Shown: one piece after another, positions 10,952 to 21,977 of the stretch
Layout of the letters: the number at the start of each line of letters is the position of its first letter
Numbering within the stretch: the stretch's first letter is position 1
Assembly: GCA_002900995.3 (NCBI GenBank)
Contig: CM035305.1
Coordinates: 1,302,001 to 1,366,000 of the forward strand
DNA: 64,000 bases
Reading direction: 5' to 3'
DNA from: Ganoderma boninense
Lineage: Eukaryota > Basidiomycota > Agaricomycetes > Polyporales > Polyporaceae
Notes under the pieces: generated by a model
The model's database searches: none
What the model was told of the DNA's origin: nothing
Seen by the model: only the letters and a program-made list of their open reading frames with translations
Position numbers and translations under genes: made by a program

Positions 10952-13900
10952 ATGAGCCGCACACACGACATCGATAACGACGACCCCTTCCTCCTCCTTG
11001 GCCCTTATGAGTCGCTCACTGCCTCCCGTTGCCTCAAGGACTCTGTGAGGGGGCCTCGACATCCCCCCTCCACCGAACACGACTTGCCTCCCTCACACTC
11101 GCCCTCGTCCTCCGTCTCAGTCCTCCCTCTCGACTGGTTCTACGACCCTCTCCCTCCACACACCGACATGGCGGACGAGCCATCCTCTAGCCCTTCGAAA
11201 GGCAAAGCCGTTTCTCAGCCTCTGTACATTCAGGGCAGAGAACACACCGACATTCCAGGTTGACACCTTCCAAATTGTCGGATCGTCCTCTTCTTCTGCA
11301 GCCAATTTCAACCCTGCCCTCGCTTGGCCGGACATGTCTCCGTCTGTCGTCGACCCGTCCCCGATACAGCTCGCGAACTACCATGACCTTGCTCTGAACT
11401 TAAACATAGACGCAGACTTGTACAACCTCGACAACGTCGGCGAGTCCTCGGCCTATTCGGCAAAGGGCAAAGGCCGCGAGCGGGCCCCCGTCCTCCCGCC
11501 TCTCGAGCTCAACTCCCCCTCGCTCGACTACATCGACGCCCAGTGGGCCTCCTCCATGACCTCCGCCTCCATGTCCCCGCAGACTGCAGGCCCGTCTTCG
11601 TACGGTTCAGGATTTGCGTCGATCGTCGAATCCCCACGGGGCATCTCCCATGATGTCACTACCCCGGTCTCCCCCGAGGTCTCAACGCCTCTTGAGCCCG
11701 TCCCGAATCGCCGACGCTCCATGTCCAACGTCTCCATTCGCTCGACCCGCTCCCTCTCTTCCCTCCACATCAACAGAGTCAAGGTCAAGCTAGCCACCAG
11801 CAAGGGGCCCGGGCATATAGCCCGCAAGCTCCTGTTCAGGAGGAGACAGAACACCCTAACGCCTGACTCTTCATCTGCGTCGACCCCAGCACCAATTGAC
11901 CCCGGGCTCCACGGTTCTAATAACTGCTTCATACCTTGGGCCCGCGATTTGAAGTCTTGCACGAGTCCTCCCCAGGGCACCCTCGTGGATATCGATGTCG
12001 ACCTCTCGGGCGGCATCCCGCCCGTCTCGCCTTTGTATCGTCTGGGACCGGCCTCAGGCTCAGCCGTGCTGCGCACGAAAGGCCGGTCATACTCCTCTCC
12101 TTTCCCGGTGACCTCATCTCCTCTTGACATTGTCCCTATCACGCCCACGGAGCTCTCGCGCCCGGTCCCCGTCAATGTACCGAACTACTTCGACGACCGC
12201 CTGCCGCGCGAGCTCAGGATCCTCGTTCTGGCCGCCCTCGTCGACCTCCACGGCGCGGAGCACCGCCGAGCGGTTGCAAGCGGCAAGTGGACCGCGCTCC
12301 GCGCGGGGCAGATCCGCCATAGGCACGTCGGTGCGGAGAAGGGTGTCCGGGAGCTGTTGAAGCTGAGCAGGGTTGGTATACTCCCCTTGTCTTCTTCTGT
12401 GAAGAAAGCACGGATGACCTACTATGTGCTGGTCCGTACCAGGTTTCGAAGGCTTGGCATAGCCTCGTGTACGACGGGCAGCTTTGGGCACGACTGCCCA
12501 AGTTGCCTCTCACTGTCCTCGCACGCCTGTGCGGGCGTGCGGGCGGATTCGTCAAGCGCGTCGAGTTTGCGGGCCTTGCGGATCTGGACGCTGACAAGCT
12601 GGTCGATATGACGGACGGCCTATGCATTGAGCCGCTGAAGAGCGCGGTGCTGCCGCATACTCGCATTACGACTATCAACCTGCAGGGATGCACAGCGCTC
12701 GACACGCGCTCTTTACACTATCTACTTGTTCGCTCTCCTGCTCTCGAGACACTGAATGTCAGGGGCCTGTCCGCCGTGACAAACAGGACTTGCGCTATCC
12801 TGTCAATACACTGTCGGAATCTTCTCTCGCTCGACGCGAGCAAGTGCAATGGGCTCGATGGCGATGGTATCAACTACTATGCCTCTTCGGTGCTGGAGCG
12901 CGGCGAACGATTGCCTCTCAAGGTGCTCCGTCTGACCTGGCTGAGCCGTGTCACGGACGACATGATGCGCAACCTCGGCCGGGCCGCGCCCAACCTGGAG
13001 ATGCTCGACCTCAGCTACGCGTCCCCGTTCCACAATTCCGCCGTCGAAGCCTTCGTGTCCCTGACTGAGGAAGAGGCAGCAACGGGCGACTTCGACGTCG
13101 TCCAGCTCACGGCACGCGAAGCCGGCCGCGACCCGGCGGACCCAAACAGGTACTGGAGGCGGGTGACGCGCCTGCGGCACGTCGCGTTCTCGTCGTGCGT
13201 CCTACTCACGGACCACGCGCTCTCGCACCTCGCGCACGCCGTCCCGAGGCTCGAGTTCCTCGAGCTCGCAGGCATCGGGCCCGACCTTCGTGACGACGGA
13301 CTGGTACGCCTCTTCGATACGACGCCGCACATCCGGCGTGTGGACCTCGAGGACGCGTCCGATATCACAGACGCCGTCCTCGCTGCCCTCACCCCACGAC
13401 AGGACGCACACCCGCCGTCATCGTCCCACTTTACTCGCGGAGCCCCACCCGCGCCCCCGCCGCAGCCGGGGCATGCCCTCGAACACCTCGGCGTCTCGTA
13501 CGCGAGCGAGCTGACGAACGACGCGCTGCAGGCGCTGATACGGCACTGCACGCGCCTGCGCACGCTCGAGGCGGACAACACGCGCATGAACAGCGGGACG
13601 ATGCGCGACTTCGTGCGGCTCGCGCGCGAGCGGGCGCTCGCGGACGCGACGCTCGTCGCGATCGACTGCCGCGCGGTCGGCGAGCACGCGGTCAAGGACG
13701 TCGCGGCGCACACGCGCCCGAGGAAGGGCTGGCGCGCGTGGGAGGCGCGGCGGCTCGGGTATCTCGACGGGCGGGACGAGGAGCGGCTAGGCGTGGGGCA
13801 GGACGAGTGCGACGAGGGAAGGGTCGTGCTGAAGACGTTTTACTCGTGGCAGACCGTCGACGCCGTGCGCGCGGCGAGGGAGAAGAGGCGGAAGGCGTCG

Positions 13901-14074
13901 AGGAGCCAGAGGGTGTCGGGCTCCGGGAGCAGCAGCGCGTCTGGGACGGGTATGGACGCGGACTTCGCGACTGGGCGCGCGAGGTGGTGGGCGTCGACGC
14001 CGAGACGGTCGGGTGCGGGCTCGCCGATGCTGTTGGAGCCTGGGGAGGGGCGTGACGGGTGTACGATCATGTAA
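10952..14074 (+). CDS. F-box / leucine-rich-repeat protein (FBXL type)
   Basis: Three exons (10952-11258, 11302-12371, 12443-14074) give about 1002 residues. The first 400 are Ser/Pro-rich and disordered. The F-box starts near LPRELRILVLAALVDLH (about 12199-12250) and continues across the intron 12372-12442 into VSKAWHSLVYDGQLW, so the intron cuts the domain. LRRs follow from about 12540 to 13660: INLQGCTALDT, LNVRGLSAVTN, LDASKCNGLDG, LRLTWLSRVTD, LDLSYASPF, VAFSSCVLLTD, VDLEDASDITD and LGVSYASELTN. F-box proteins recruit SKP1-cullin ubiquitin ligase to targets bound by the LRR face; the target is unknown. The first intron (11259-11301, 43 nt, weak donor) is the least certain join. A start at 11334 would avoid it. 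Confidence 0.85.
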
Positions 14075-14484
14075 GTGTTTCGAGGTTTGCGCCGCCGGGG
14101 GTGGGGTGGAATGAAGAGGCGAAGGCGAGAAGGTGCGTGCGGCGCGATGAAGCCACCGTGTATCATCAATTATGTAGCGGACTTTCTCTCTGTATCTTCT
14201 CCGTTTCTTGGGTTTTTGCTCTGTTGTACTGTATATCATCATGAAGTGGCTCACTGACAGTGACGACGACCATGTAGACGTTCTAGATACGTCTCTCCTC
14301 GCATGTAGGATCAGACAGATCACGGACTGACTACTACTACTACGACTACTATTACGACGTTGTGTAACTGTATATGTATTTGTGCGGGTTGTACATGTGT
14401 AATGTACTGTATTGGAATTTGGTGGTTTCGTGTTGCCCTACAACCGATGCAGAGGCACGGGATGCAACAGGGCATGCAGAAACA
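14075..14484. other. Convergent 3' intergenic region with an (ACT)n tract
   Basis: The F-box gene and LRP1 converge here. At 14328-14357 there is an imperfect ACT/TAC trinucleotide run. Nothing else was recognised. Confidence 0.6.
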
Positions 14485-15768
14485 CTACGAAGCCTTCTTG
14501 GCCTTCCGTTTAGCTTTCTTCGCTGCGTTCTTGTCCTTCTTGGAGGACTTGCCGGCGGGTGTACCTGTTCCACTGGCTGGGTCTGGGTCGCCCGCCATGG
14601 CCACATCTGTACTGCTTGCGGACTCCTGTGGCGACACCTTCTTTTTCTTCGAAGTTTTGGTGGGTTTCGACTCCGCGTCGTCCCCGTAGCCTGGCGTAAG
14701 AGAGTCAGCGGGTGTCTGTGATGCAGGGATAATCACAGCGCGAACCAGCGAACGGATCCGGGGCAGGTCTTCTGCGCTTTTTCACGCCGGCCATGGTCGC
14801 CGTTTCCTCGCTCGTGGCCTTGGCCTTCCCCTTGGCCTTCGAGCTCACTCGTTCGGGTTTCGCATCGTCCGCACTCTCGCCGTCGATCACATCCAGTGCG
14901 TCAGCATCGTCGTCATCGTCACTCGAGGCATCGCCCTCCGCGAGCTGTCTCTGGTACTCAGCCCGCGCGAGCATCTTGCTTGTCACCTTCACCGGGATCT
15001 GCACCGCCGGTGTCGAAGAGGATGCAGACGAGGAAGAGCCCGAGGGTGCATTGCCGTTCTGGTCGAACCGGATGTGTGCATGCGCAGGGGGCCGTGCGCC
15101 GTCCGATTGAGCTGGGGCTTCGCCCGGGGTACGCGGCTGGGGCTGGCCTCTGGCTTGCGCGATCGCGTGCTTGATGAAGCGGTTCGCGGCGGCACGGTCG
15201 ACGGCGGTCTTCCCTGCGACGGAGGGGTGGGAGCGTGAGCTGTGTGTGCCATGTGTGCCATGTGGGATGGAGGGGGGGCGGAGCGAATGGGAGAGAGAGG
15301 GAAGGGCCCAGGAAGAAGGGAAGGGAAAGGGGGGGGAGGGACATACGCTTTTCTGGGTCTTCCGCGTTCTTGATCTTGTCGAAGTATTGTCTGACGCGGT
15401 CCTGTGTGGCGGGCCCCCCTGAGCTAGTGCGGAATGGGGTGGGCGGGAGGGGTGCTGCTTACGAGTTTCTGCGACTACGGGGTGGGACTTGGGGTCGATA
15501 CCCCGGGTCTTCAGGTAGACTGGGGGGGTCCTATGGTTTTAGTTCGACATCTGAACGAAATCCACGATATGACGGACGTACTGAATATCAGGTCATAGAC
15601 TAAGTACGGGAGCGCGACATTCAGTTTGACTTGCTGGATCGTCTCCAGTGGTAAGAGGGACTCCGGTAATGTCTGCAGAAGCAGAGGTTCTAGTTTCTCC
15701 TCAAGGTCGTCGAGGGAGTCGTTTAGTGTGGCGAGTTTCGCGAGAAGCTTGTCCGCGCCGTCCGCCAT
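14485..15768 (-). CDS. LRP1: LRP1/C1D (Rrp47) nuclear exosome cofactor
   Basis: Sas10/C1D-family RNA-binding protein that partners Rrp6 in 3' processing and decay of nuclear RNA. Five exons (15768-15582, 15519-15463, 15418-15347, 15213-14746, 14690-14485) sum to 329 residues in frame. The C1D core reads LNDSLDDLEEKLEPLL, then LPYLVYDLIFIYLKTRGID, HPVVAE, RVRQYFDKIKNAEDPEK and the signature VDRAAANRFIKHAI. After it come an acidic Ser/Asp run and a Lys-rich tail (KKDKNAAKKAKRKAKKAS), typical of nucleolar fungal members. The start at 15768 gives MADGADK; an upstream ATG at 15777 would add three residues. It is divergent from SF3B5, 174 bp away. Confidence 0.9.
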
Positions 15769-15942
15769 ATTGTACACGAGTCGAGTCCTGTTTCAGCCAG
15801 CAATGTCTGCAACGCAGCGAGAGAGTGAGAAGCGCAAGCAGCCGCAGTCGACGCGATCTGAGGTGAGAGCAAATGAAGCGAAGCGCCGGTCCTCTGCATC
15901 AACAACGGCGTCGGCAAAGAGCCGTGGTCGTTGTCCTTGGCC
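15769..15942. promoter_or_regulatory. Bidirectional promoter between LRP1 and SF3B5
   Basis: Only 174 bp separate the two divergent start codons of these RNA-processing genes, so they must share promoter DNA. No TATA box was seen. Co-regulation is inference. Confidence 0.55.
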
Positions 15943-16483
15943 ATGGTCAGTCATCTCGCCCTTGTCCCTCGTCTCATCTGCATCTGTTCTTACGCCGTTT
16001 ACAGTCTTCGGAGCTACGATACACCGCGAATACACAGCTTGAGCATTGTGAGTACAACTTATTGGCATCACTGGAGTCCTGCTAACCTTCGTTCGCGTCC
16101 AGTGCATGCTCGCTACACTGGCACTGGTATGTCTCCATTTCTGTCACTGTCCAGTCTACTTACTGATGTTCTTTTATAGGTCATGCGGATTTGACAAAAT
16201 AGTGAGGATTACAGCAAATTTGGAACATGCTGCATCGCTAACCCTGGACGACAGCGAATGGCTCACCCACCAACATAGGGACACCCTATCGTCGATTGTC
16301 GGACATCCTTCTCTGACTTCCTTTATGGCCATCGCTGATGGTGAAGCGGTCGGGCGAGTTAAGTTCGAGATGACCGAGGTGCGTCGATCCCCTCTCGTTT
16401 CACCACAGCCCTTGACGTTCGTGGTCAATCGCTTCCAGCGCATGTTGCAACCGTGCGGCCCCCCTCCACCGAAAGACGACTGA
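15943..16483 (+). CDS. SF3B5: SF3B5 (SF3b10/Ysf3), U2 snRNP subunit
   Basis: This small subunit of the SF3b complex helps hold the intron branch point. Six exons (15943-15945, 16005-16047, 16103-16126, 16180-16201, 16255-16378, 16439-16483) total 261 nt, giving 86 residues, the family's usual length. Key motifs in order: YTANTQLEHLHARYTGTGHA, YEWLTHQHRDTL, FMAIADGE and the C-terminal MLQPCGPPPP. The first coding exon is the ATG alone: a GT donor (gtcagt) follows it directly, and the next exon begins SSELRY. Five introns in 261 coding bases is extreme. The identity is certain. The start exon is the only one consistent with family length. Confidence 0.92.
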
Positions 16484-17251
16484 GTTCAGAATGACAAGTC
16501 CCAGATGACATGAAGTCAACCACACCGACTTCTTGACTCCCGCCAGGATGACAGCCCGCAGTACGTGTTGTAATATGATCAAGAGAATGCATAGCATCCA
16601 GCACTCGAGTCTCGGAGCCACGACAGGCGTTAGTGTTGTACAGTAACTTGTCTGCCAACCTTCTCCCTCGGTACCATGTATGCATATATCGATTCCGGGA
16701 GGTCTTGGCTTCTGCTTTGGTGACTGTGTCCCAAGATGGCCAGTTTGCGCGCAGTGGCCGGCGCCAGTGATGGAGTGAAGGACGGTGAGTGGCTCTGCGA
16801 TATCGGTGCTCACTTGTTCGTCCAGTGCCCCCTCCGACTCTGCGCTCTATCCCTCTCCGGCGCAGCAACGCTCGTGGGTCTTTTCTCACTCCCTTGGACT
16901 GTCCGGGTACATATACCCAGGCGCGGACGCACCTTGACGCGGGGATTTGTCACTGTCAGCCCATTACGGCTGGCCAGCGGAGAGTGTTGGCGACTTGTCG
17001 CATCTCCTCGGCGCCGACCTGGAGGCTTTCCGAGGCTCGCCCATACGCAACTGGACTGGCGGCGAACGCTAATCCTAACGCTTCCCTTCGTTCATCGATG
17101 TCTGCTCTCGATTAGCCTCTGCCACCGGCTCCTTCGCGAACCACCAAAGGCCATTGTCACACAAGACAAAGCAACCGCTGACTTCACTCCGCCACTCGAC
17201 ACTTCCCTATTCTCTCTCCTCCCTCTTAACGGCGAGTTCTCCCCCTGTACC
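16484..17251. other. Intergenic region and probable 5' UTR of the methyltransferase gene
   Basis: A frame stays open from 16736 into the downstream gene, but the predicted residues look non-coding (Arg/Leu/Cys-rich, no domain). The Kozak-like ACCATGG at 17249-17255 is the better start. Confidence 0.5.
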
Positions 17252-19784
17252 ATGGACTCTGCCAGTGTCTTTCCCGTCTCCTCCCGTGCGGTGACTCCGG
17301 GCGCGCCTTTTGAGGACCCTACCCCGGACGCCCCAGCCGCCGACACTCCTTACCCCATGCTTTCTTCCATCCATGCTCTTTCAAACCCTGCTCTCTTTGA
17401 TGCATACAATGCCGCAATGGTAGCGAAGGAGGCCTACCACTCCCATTACTGGCCGATGCCTCCTACCCCAACCCCCACCTCCTCAGAACGATCATCCATG
17501 GAGGACGATGTGCATTTGGACGACTCGCCATCACAGGCCACGATCACACAGGCGGCCCTTCGCGCCGAGGCAGCGTTGAAGCTGAAGAAGAAGCGATCCT
17601 TCGGACAGGCTCTGAAGGCACTCAAGACTTCATCATTGGACTTCACGGAGACCTGGAGAGGAACGAAACGAGTCCCGCTGCCCCTTCAATTGGAGGATAT
17701 CTCCGCGGCGAACGTGAGTACACATCCGCACTTGCACTCGACTCGCCCCGCGGTCCCGCGAAAGACGGAGGAGGAGGAGGACAGGTTTGAGGACCGCAAC
17801 CGGACAGTTCGCAGGCGCAACATGCCTCATCATCCGTTCCGCCCCGAGGATGCGCCGTACATGCAGGCCTACAGCCAAGTCTTGCTCGAGAAGTGAGTCC
17901 AGCTCCCTGCGCGCCGGCGCGGTTCCCACGCGATCCTCATGGCTGACAGTCTGCCCTTGTGCGGCGTACACTGGCAGCGATTACCAGACACACCAGCTAC
18001 TGAGCAAACTCATGCGCGCGGACTCGCCGACGTTTCACAACTTCGGCAAGAAACCTCCCGCCGACGTCCTGGACTTGGGATGCGGCGAGGGCTTCTGGGT
18101 TCTCCATGCTGCGAAGCTCTGGAAGTCGAATAACACCCGGGTCGTCGGCCTAGATCTCATCGACATGCATAACAACGAAGCAGGCGAAGTCCACCCGCAT
18201 CTTGAGCCTGTGCAGTCACCAAAGAACGTTTCATGGGAACGAGCCAACTTGTATGTGTATTGGCATGATTGACTGCACGCGCGCCACTAATTTGCCTTCA
18301 GTGTCAAGCACCCGCTGCCGTTCCCAGACAACTCGTTCGACCTCGTGCGAATGGCGAACCTCACTCTCTGCATCCCAGTCCATCGGTGGAAATTCGTGCT
18401 GAGACAGGTACGAAGGGTGCTTCGGCCGGGAGGCCGATTAGAACTCATCGACGATGACCTGTTCTTTCCGACGATCCTTCCTCGTCCCAGTCGAGACATC
18501 CCGCGTTCCCCGTCGTCGAAACGGGCGTGGCAGCGGGCCGTCAGTGCCGATCACGTCTTCGGGCCCTCTCCGTCCTCCAAATCCGCTTCACTCCCTGACA
18601 AACCGCTCCCCGAACTCCCCTCGCCGCAGCGCTCCCCGGCCAGGACCAGGAGCTATACGCACACACGCACGCCTTCCGACGTCGAGTTCAGTACAAACAC
18701 GGCCATCGCCACCCATCTTGAGACGATCTTTCAGAACATGCTCGTGAACAACTACGACATCGCGTCCCGCCCGCACGCGTTCCTCGAGCACATGCTCCGC
18801 GACGTCTTTGGCCAATCGTGCGCGCGACGTACGCAGACTCTCGAACTCGCCGTGCCCTCGCGCGAGCTCTCCGAGGGCCGCGAGAACCCCGCACCCGGGC
18901 CTGGTGGGGGGCGACGGTCTCCGCCGCGGCCGTCCACTGCGCAATCCACGCACTCGACGTCCACGTTCACGCACGCGAAGCGCCCGAGCGACGACGACAC
19001 GAAGCGCAGCAAGTACCCGACCTGGTCGCGGGCCGGCGCGGCTGCTTCGTGCCTTAACCTCCCCCTTGCTCCCGCGGTCCCGTTGCCGCGATCGCAGTCC
19101 CAGCGCACGAGCGACGAGACCCTCGACCCGCGCATGCTGGACTCGCTCACGCCGAAGGCGAGGCAGCTCTTACTGGGTGATGCGAACACGCTTGATAGCA
19201 GGACGACGTCGTGGAAGGCGGTGGGGCCGTACCAGCCACCGGGCCTTGTACTCCTACCGTCAACACTCATCCCCTGCACACCCTTAGAGCTGGAGATGCA
19301 CGCGTGCAAGCATATGAACACGCTGCTGGGGTGCAAGGACGCGCTCTCCAAGTACGTCATTGCGCAGAGGGACAGAGACGGAAAGCCGTTCGTATCGGAA
19401 CGAGAGTTTGGGGACTTCTTGTGGGACTACGAGTGGTATGTCTTTTTGCACTCCCTTGCTATGTCTGGCTTACGAAACCTCCCAACCAGTTTCCGACGGA
19501 AACGTTTCAACTGGCCGCTAGACGTCCCCGGGCTGCAGGCTGAGAACGACGCAGATGAGCTCGCGCCGCCGTCGCCACCATCTTCAAAGAGCACCATCTT
19601 CAAGTTCAACACGGGCACGCACCAGGAACCGAAGCGCATTGCGTCAATTGACGGGCTTCGCGCGGCGCAGATGTTTGGCGGCGTCTCGGCCTCGAAGCAG
19701 TCCTCAACACACGTCCGGACGATCCGGGTGTACGAGGCACTCAACGTCATTCACCAGTGCACATGCCAGTGCAGCAACCACTAA
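17252..19784 (+). CDS. SAM-dependent methyltransferase with long disordered regions
   Basis: Exons 17252-17892, 17978-18250 and 18302-19784 sum to 798 residues; a 54-nt in-frame intron-like segment at 19436-19489 may also be removed. Residues 1-210 are Pro/Ser-rich. The Rossmann methyltransferase core begins after YQTHQLLSKL. Motif I is DVLDLGCGEGFWVLHAAK (about 18065-18120), followed by VVGLDLIDMH, then PLPFPDNSFDLVRMANL and VRRVLRPGGRLELIDDD (about 18408-18465). Inside the fold there is a large Ser/Arg-rich insertion (about 18480-19240), then a helical end with TLLGCKDALSKYVI. Class I methyltransferases of this look include LaeA-like regulators and sterol/quinone enzymes, and the sequence does not settle the substrate. 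Confidence 0.8.
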
Positions 19785-20537
19785 ACCTTAACTTGGCATT
19801 GTTCCCCTTTCCCCCTCCGACTCCGTCTCGCTTGACTTGCTGCAATCTTCGGTTCCCGCCTCATCACTCTCGCTTGCGACACTCTATGCCCTGCTGCCTC
19901 CAACTTCGTTTGTCTTCAGCACACTGGCAGCACGATTTGCTCACATCATACCTCGCTGCTCACCCACGATCATTCATTTCTCACGTCCTCACCTTCTGCA
20001 CGTCTCCTCATCACGACCATCCAGCTGTCACATTACTTCCATTATCTGGCCGGATCCGCTGTACTTTTAATCCTGCACGCACAATCGTTCCTTTGACGTT
20101 CACAGTGCCCCAAAGCTCGACTTCACCCTTGCAGTATACCACACATCATGCGCCCAAATTACCCTTACCCCATCTCAGCATCACTGAACCATGTATCCAG
20201 AGAGACTCTGTACCTCTACCGCCGTGCGTTCTAATAGCGTTATAGATCGTCGCAACCATAGATGTATAGTTACAATATAGCTCTAGTACAAGCGCCAAGA
20301 GTCCATACAATACTGCAAATAAGTTAGCTCATTCCAAGGTCTTTCACAACCTGTCGCGACACATCCGCATGCACAGGCACCCTCTCGTCCGGAACCGACC
20401 AGCGGATATTGTTTCGGGTGCCTGCTCTTCTCGCCGCGGCATGCGAGCACGGTTTCACGTTCGAAGTGAAGTCCACCTTCCCGCGAAGTGACACAAGAAA
20501 AAGAGCGTCTTGTCATCCCATCCCACCCCCGACGTCA
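19785..20537. other. Convergent intergenic region, CT-rich
   Basis: Long pyrimidine-rich tracts (about 19800-20200) lie between the 3' ends of the methyltransferase and NIPA genes. No coding signal was seen apart from a low-complexity open frame. Confidence 0.5.
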
Positions 20538-21977
20538 TCACGATGTCCGATCGCGCCCACGCTCGAAGCTCCGCCGAGCACCGCGGTGCAGCGGCGACCG
20601 CTCGTGGTCATGGTCGCGGTCGTGGTCCGTGTCGTTGCTAACGTGCTCGAAGTCGTCCTGGTCGGGCTCGTACAGCGTTTGCATTCCGACCTCCTCGTCG
20701 CCGTTTGCCGCGCGCACGTAGCCGTTGTCGCCGGGGCCGGGGCTCGGGGTCCGCGAGAGCTCGAGGAGGTGAACGCCGAGGAAGGTGGTGATGAAGCCGG
20801 CGAGGAGCGAGAGCGAGTTGGCAGGGTCGTCGGTATTGAGGCCCTGGAAGAGGATGATTGAGGCGACGATTGTCGCGGTGGAGAAACCGACGTAGTACAT
20901 CGGGTTTACGCTGCATATAGGCAACCAAGTCGGTCGTGATTGACGGGCAGTAAGACAAGCGGGACGTACACATTCGTGGAAAAGGTGTCCAAGGCTTTGT
21001 TGAAATAGTTCGTCTGCACAACGATGCAGGTCGCTACGAGGAATCCGAAGACGTACGTCGCTGGACGGGTGAACTGGTTGTTGCCGGAGAATGTGAGCTT
21101 CACTGCGACGCCGAGGCCCTTGATCGCCATCACGGAGACAGAGCCGACCAGGGAGCAGATGGAGATGTAGACGGTGGGGTTGGTGCGACCGTATTTGGGC
21201 ACAACAACGTAGACCATGACGAGGGTGAAAACAAGGACCACGAAGCTATACGTCAAGAAACCTGCCAACCATCTTTGTTAGCCACAAAAATGTATGAAAA
21301 TGAAGAATGAGACGTACCAGGCCGTAAGGCGAAAGACAAGATCTCATCGACGGTCTTCACCTCCTTGTCTGGAGGGGCGTGTAGGACAATTATGAGGGAA
21401 CCGAGTAAGCATAGTGAACACCCCACGCGGCCCAAGTGCCCCAGCTTTTCGTTCAAGAAGATTGACGCAAGGATCGCCCTGCAACCATCATATGCCTATG
21501 CGCTGGAGGAAAAGTAACGGGTCACATACCCAACGATTACGCTGAGGGCCCCAAGTGGTGTGATCAATACTGGCGGTGCGAATGTGTACGCAACGAAGTT
21601 CAGCACTGTAAAGATTTGTGAGAACAGAACTCGTGGGATGTGCCTGAATGTCACGCACGTTCCCCAAGCACCACTGTTGGATCACGAATGAGACCAGCCT
21701 GCGCAGTACACGATTGGAGGGCTGATACTCACTTACAACCATGCCTATCCACCATAACGGGCTCCTGAAGTATGTGTGTTCGCTAGTCGCGGAGGTGCCA
21801 TTCTTGCTGGCAGCTATCAAGCCCTATACACCCCAGGATGAGAGTTTGTGAGCTGCGGAGGACAGAAATCGAAGCACAGTATTGCCCACGCACCTTCTTG
21901 GTGAATATGAAGCTGCTGCCGATGCCGACGTTGCCAGCGATGGCGATTGCTAGCCCGATGTACTTGTCGTCTACCAT
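20538..21977 (-). CDS. NIPA-family magnesium transporter (DUF803)
   Basis: Polytopic membrane protein of the NIPA/DMT superfamily, which carries Mg2+ across plasma or endosomal membranes. It starts MVDDKYIGLAIAIAGNVGIG with the family motif GSSFIFTKKG. It continues through FAPPVLITPLGALSVIVGAI and LNEKLGHLGRVGCSLCLLGS, then PTVYISICSLVGSVSVMAIK, a helix with NYFNKALDTF, and NPMYYVGFSTATIVASIILF. The C-terminal cytosolic tail is Arg/Asp/His-rich (DTDHDRDHDHERSPLHR). Roughly six short introns divide it, and exon edges are approximate. The stop is at 20538-20540. Nine hydrophobic segments match the family. Confidence 0.88.

Noticed and set aside
16736..17251. Upstream in-frame ATG extending the methyltransferase by 172 residues
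   Set aside because: The extension has no domain and atypical composition, and the Kozak-like start at 17252 begins the Pro/Ser-rich region expected for the protein.
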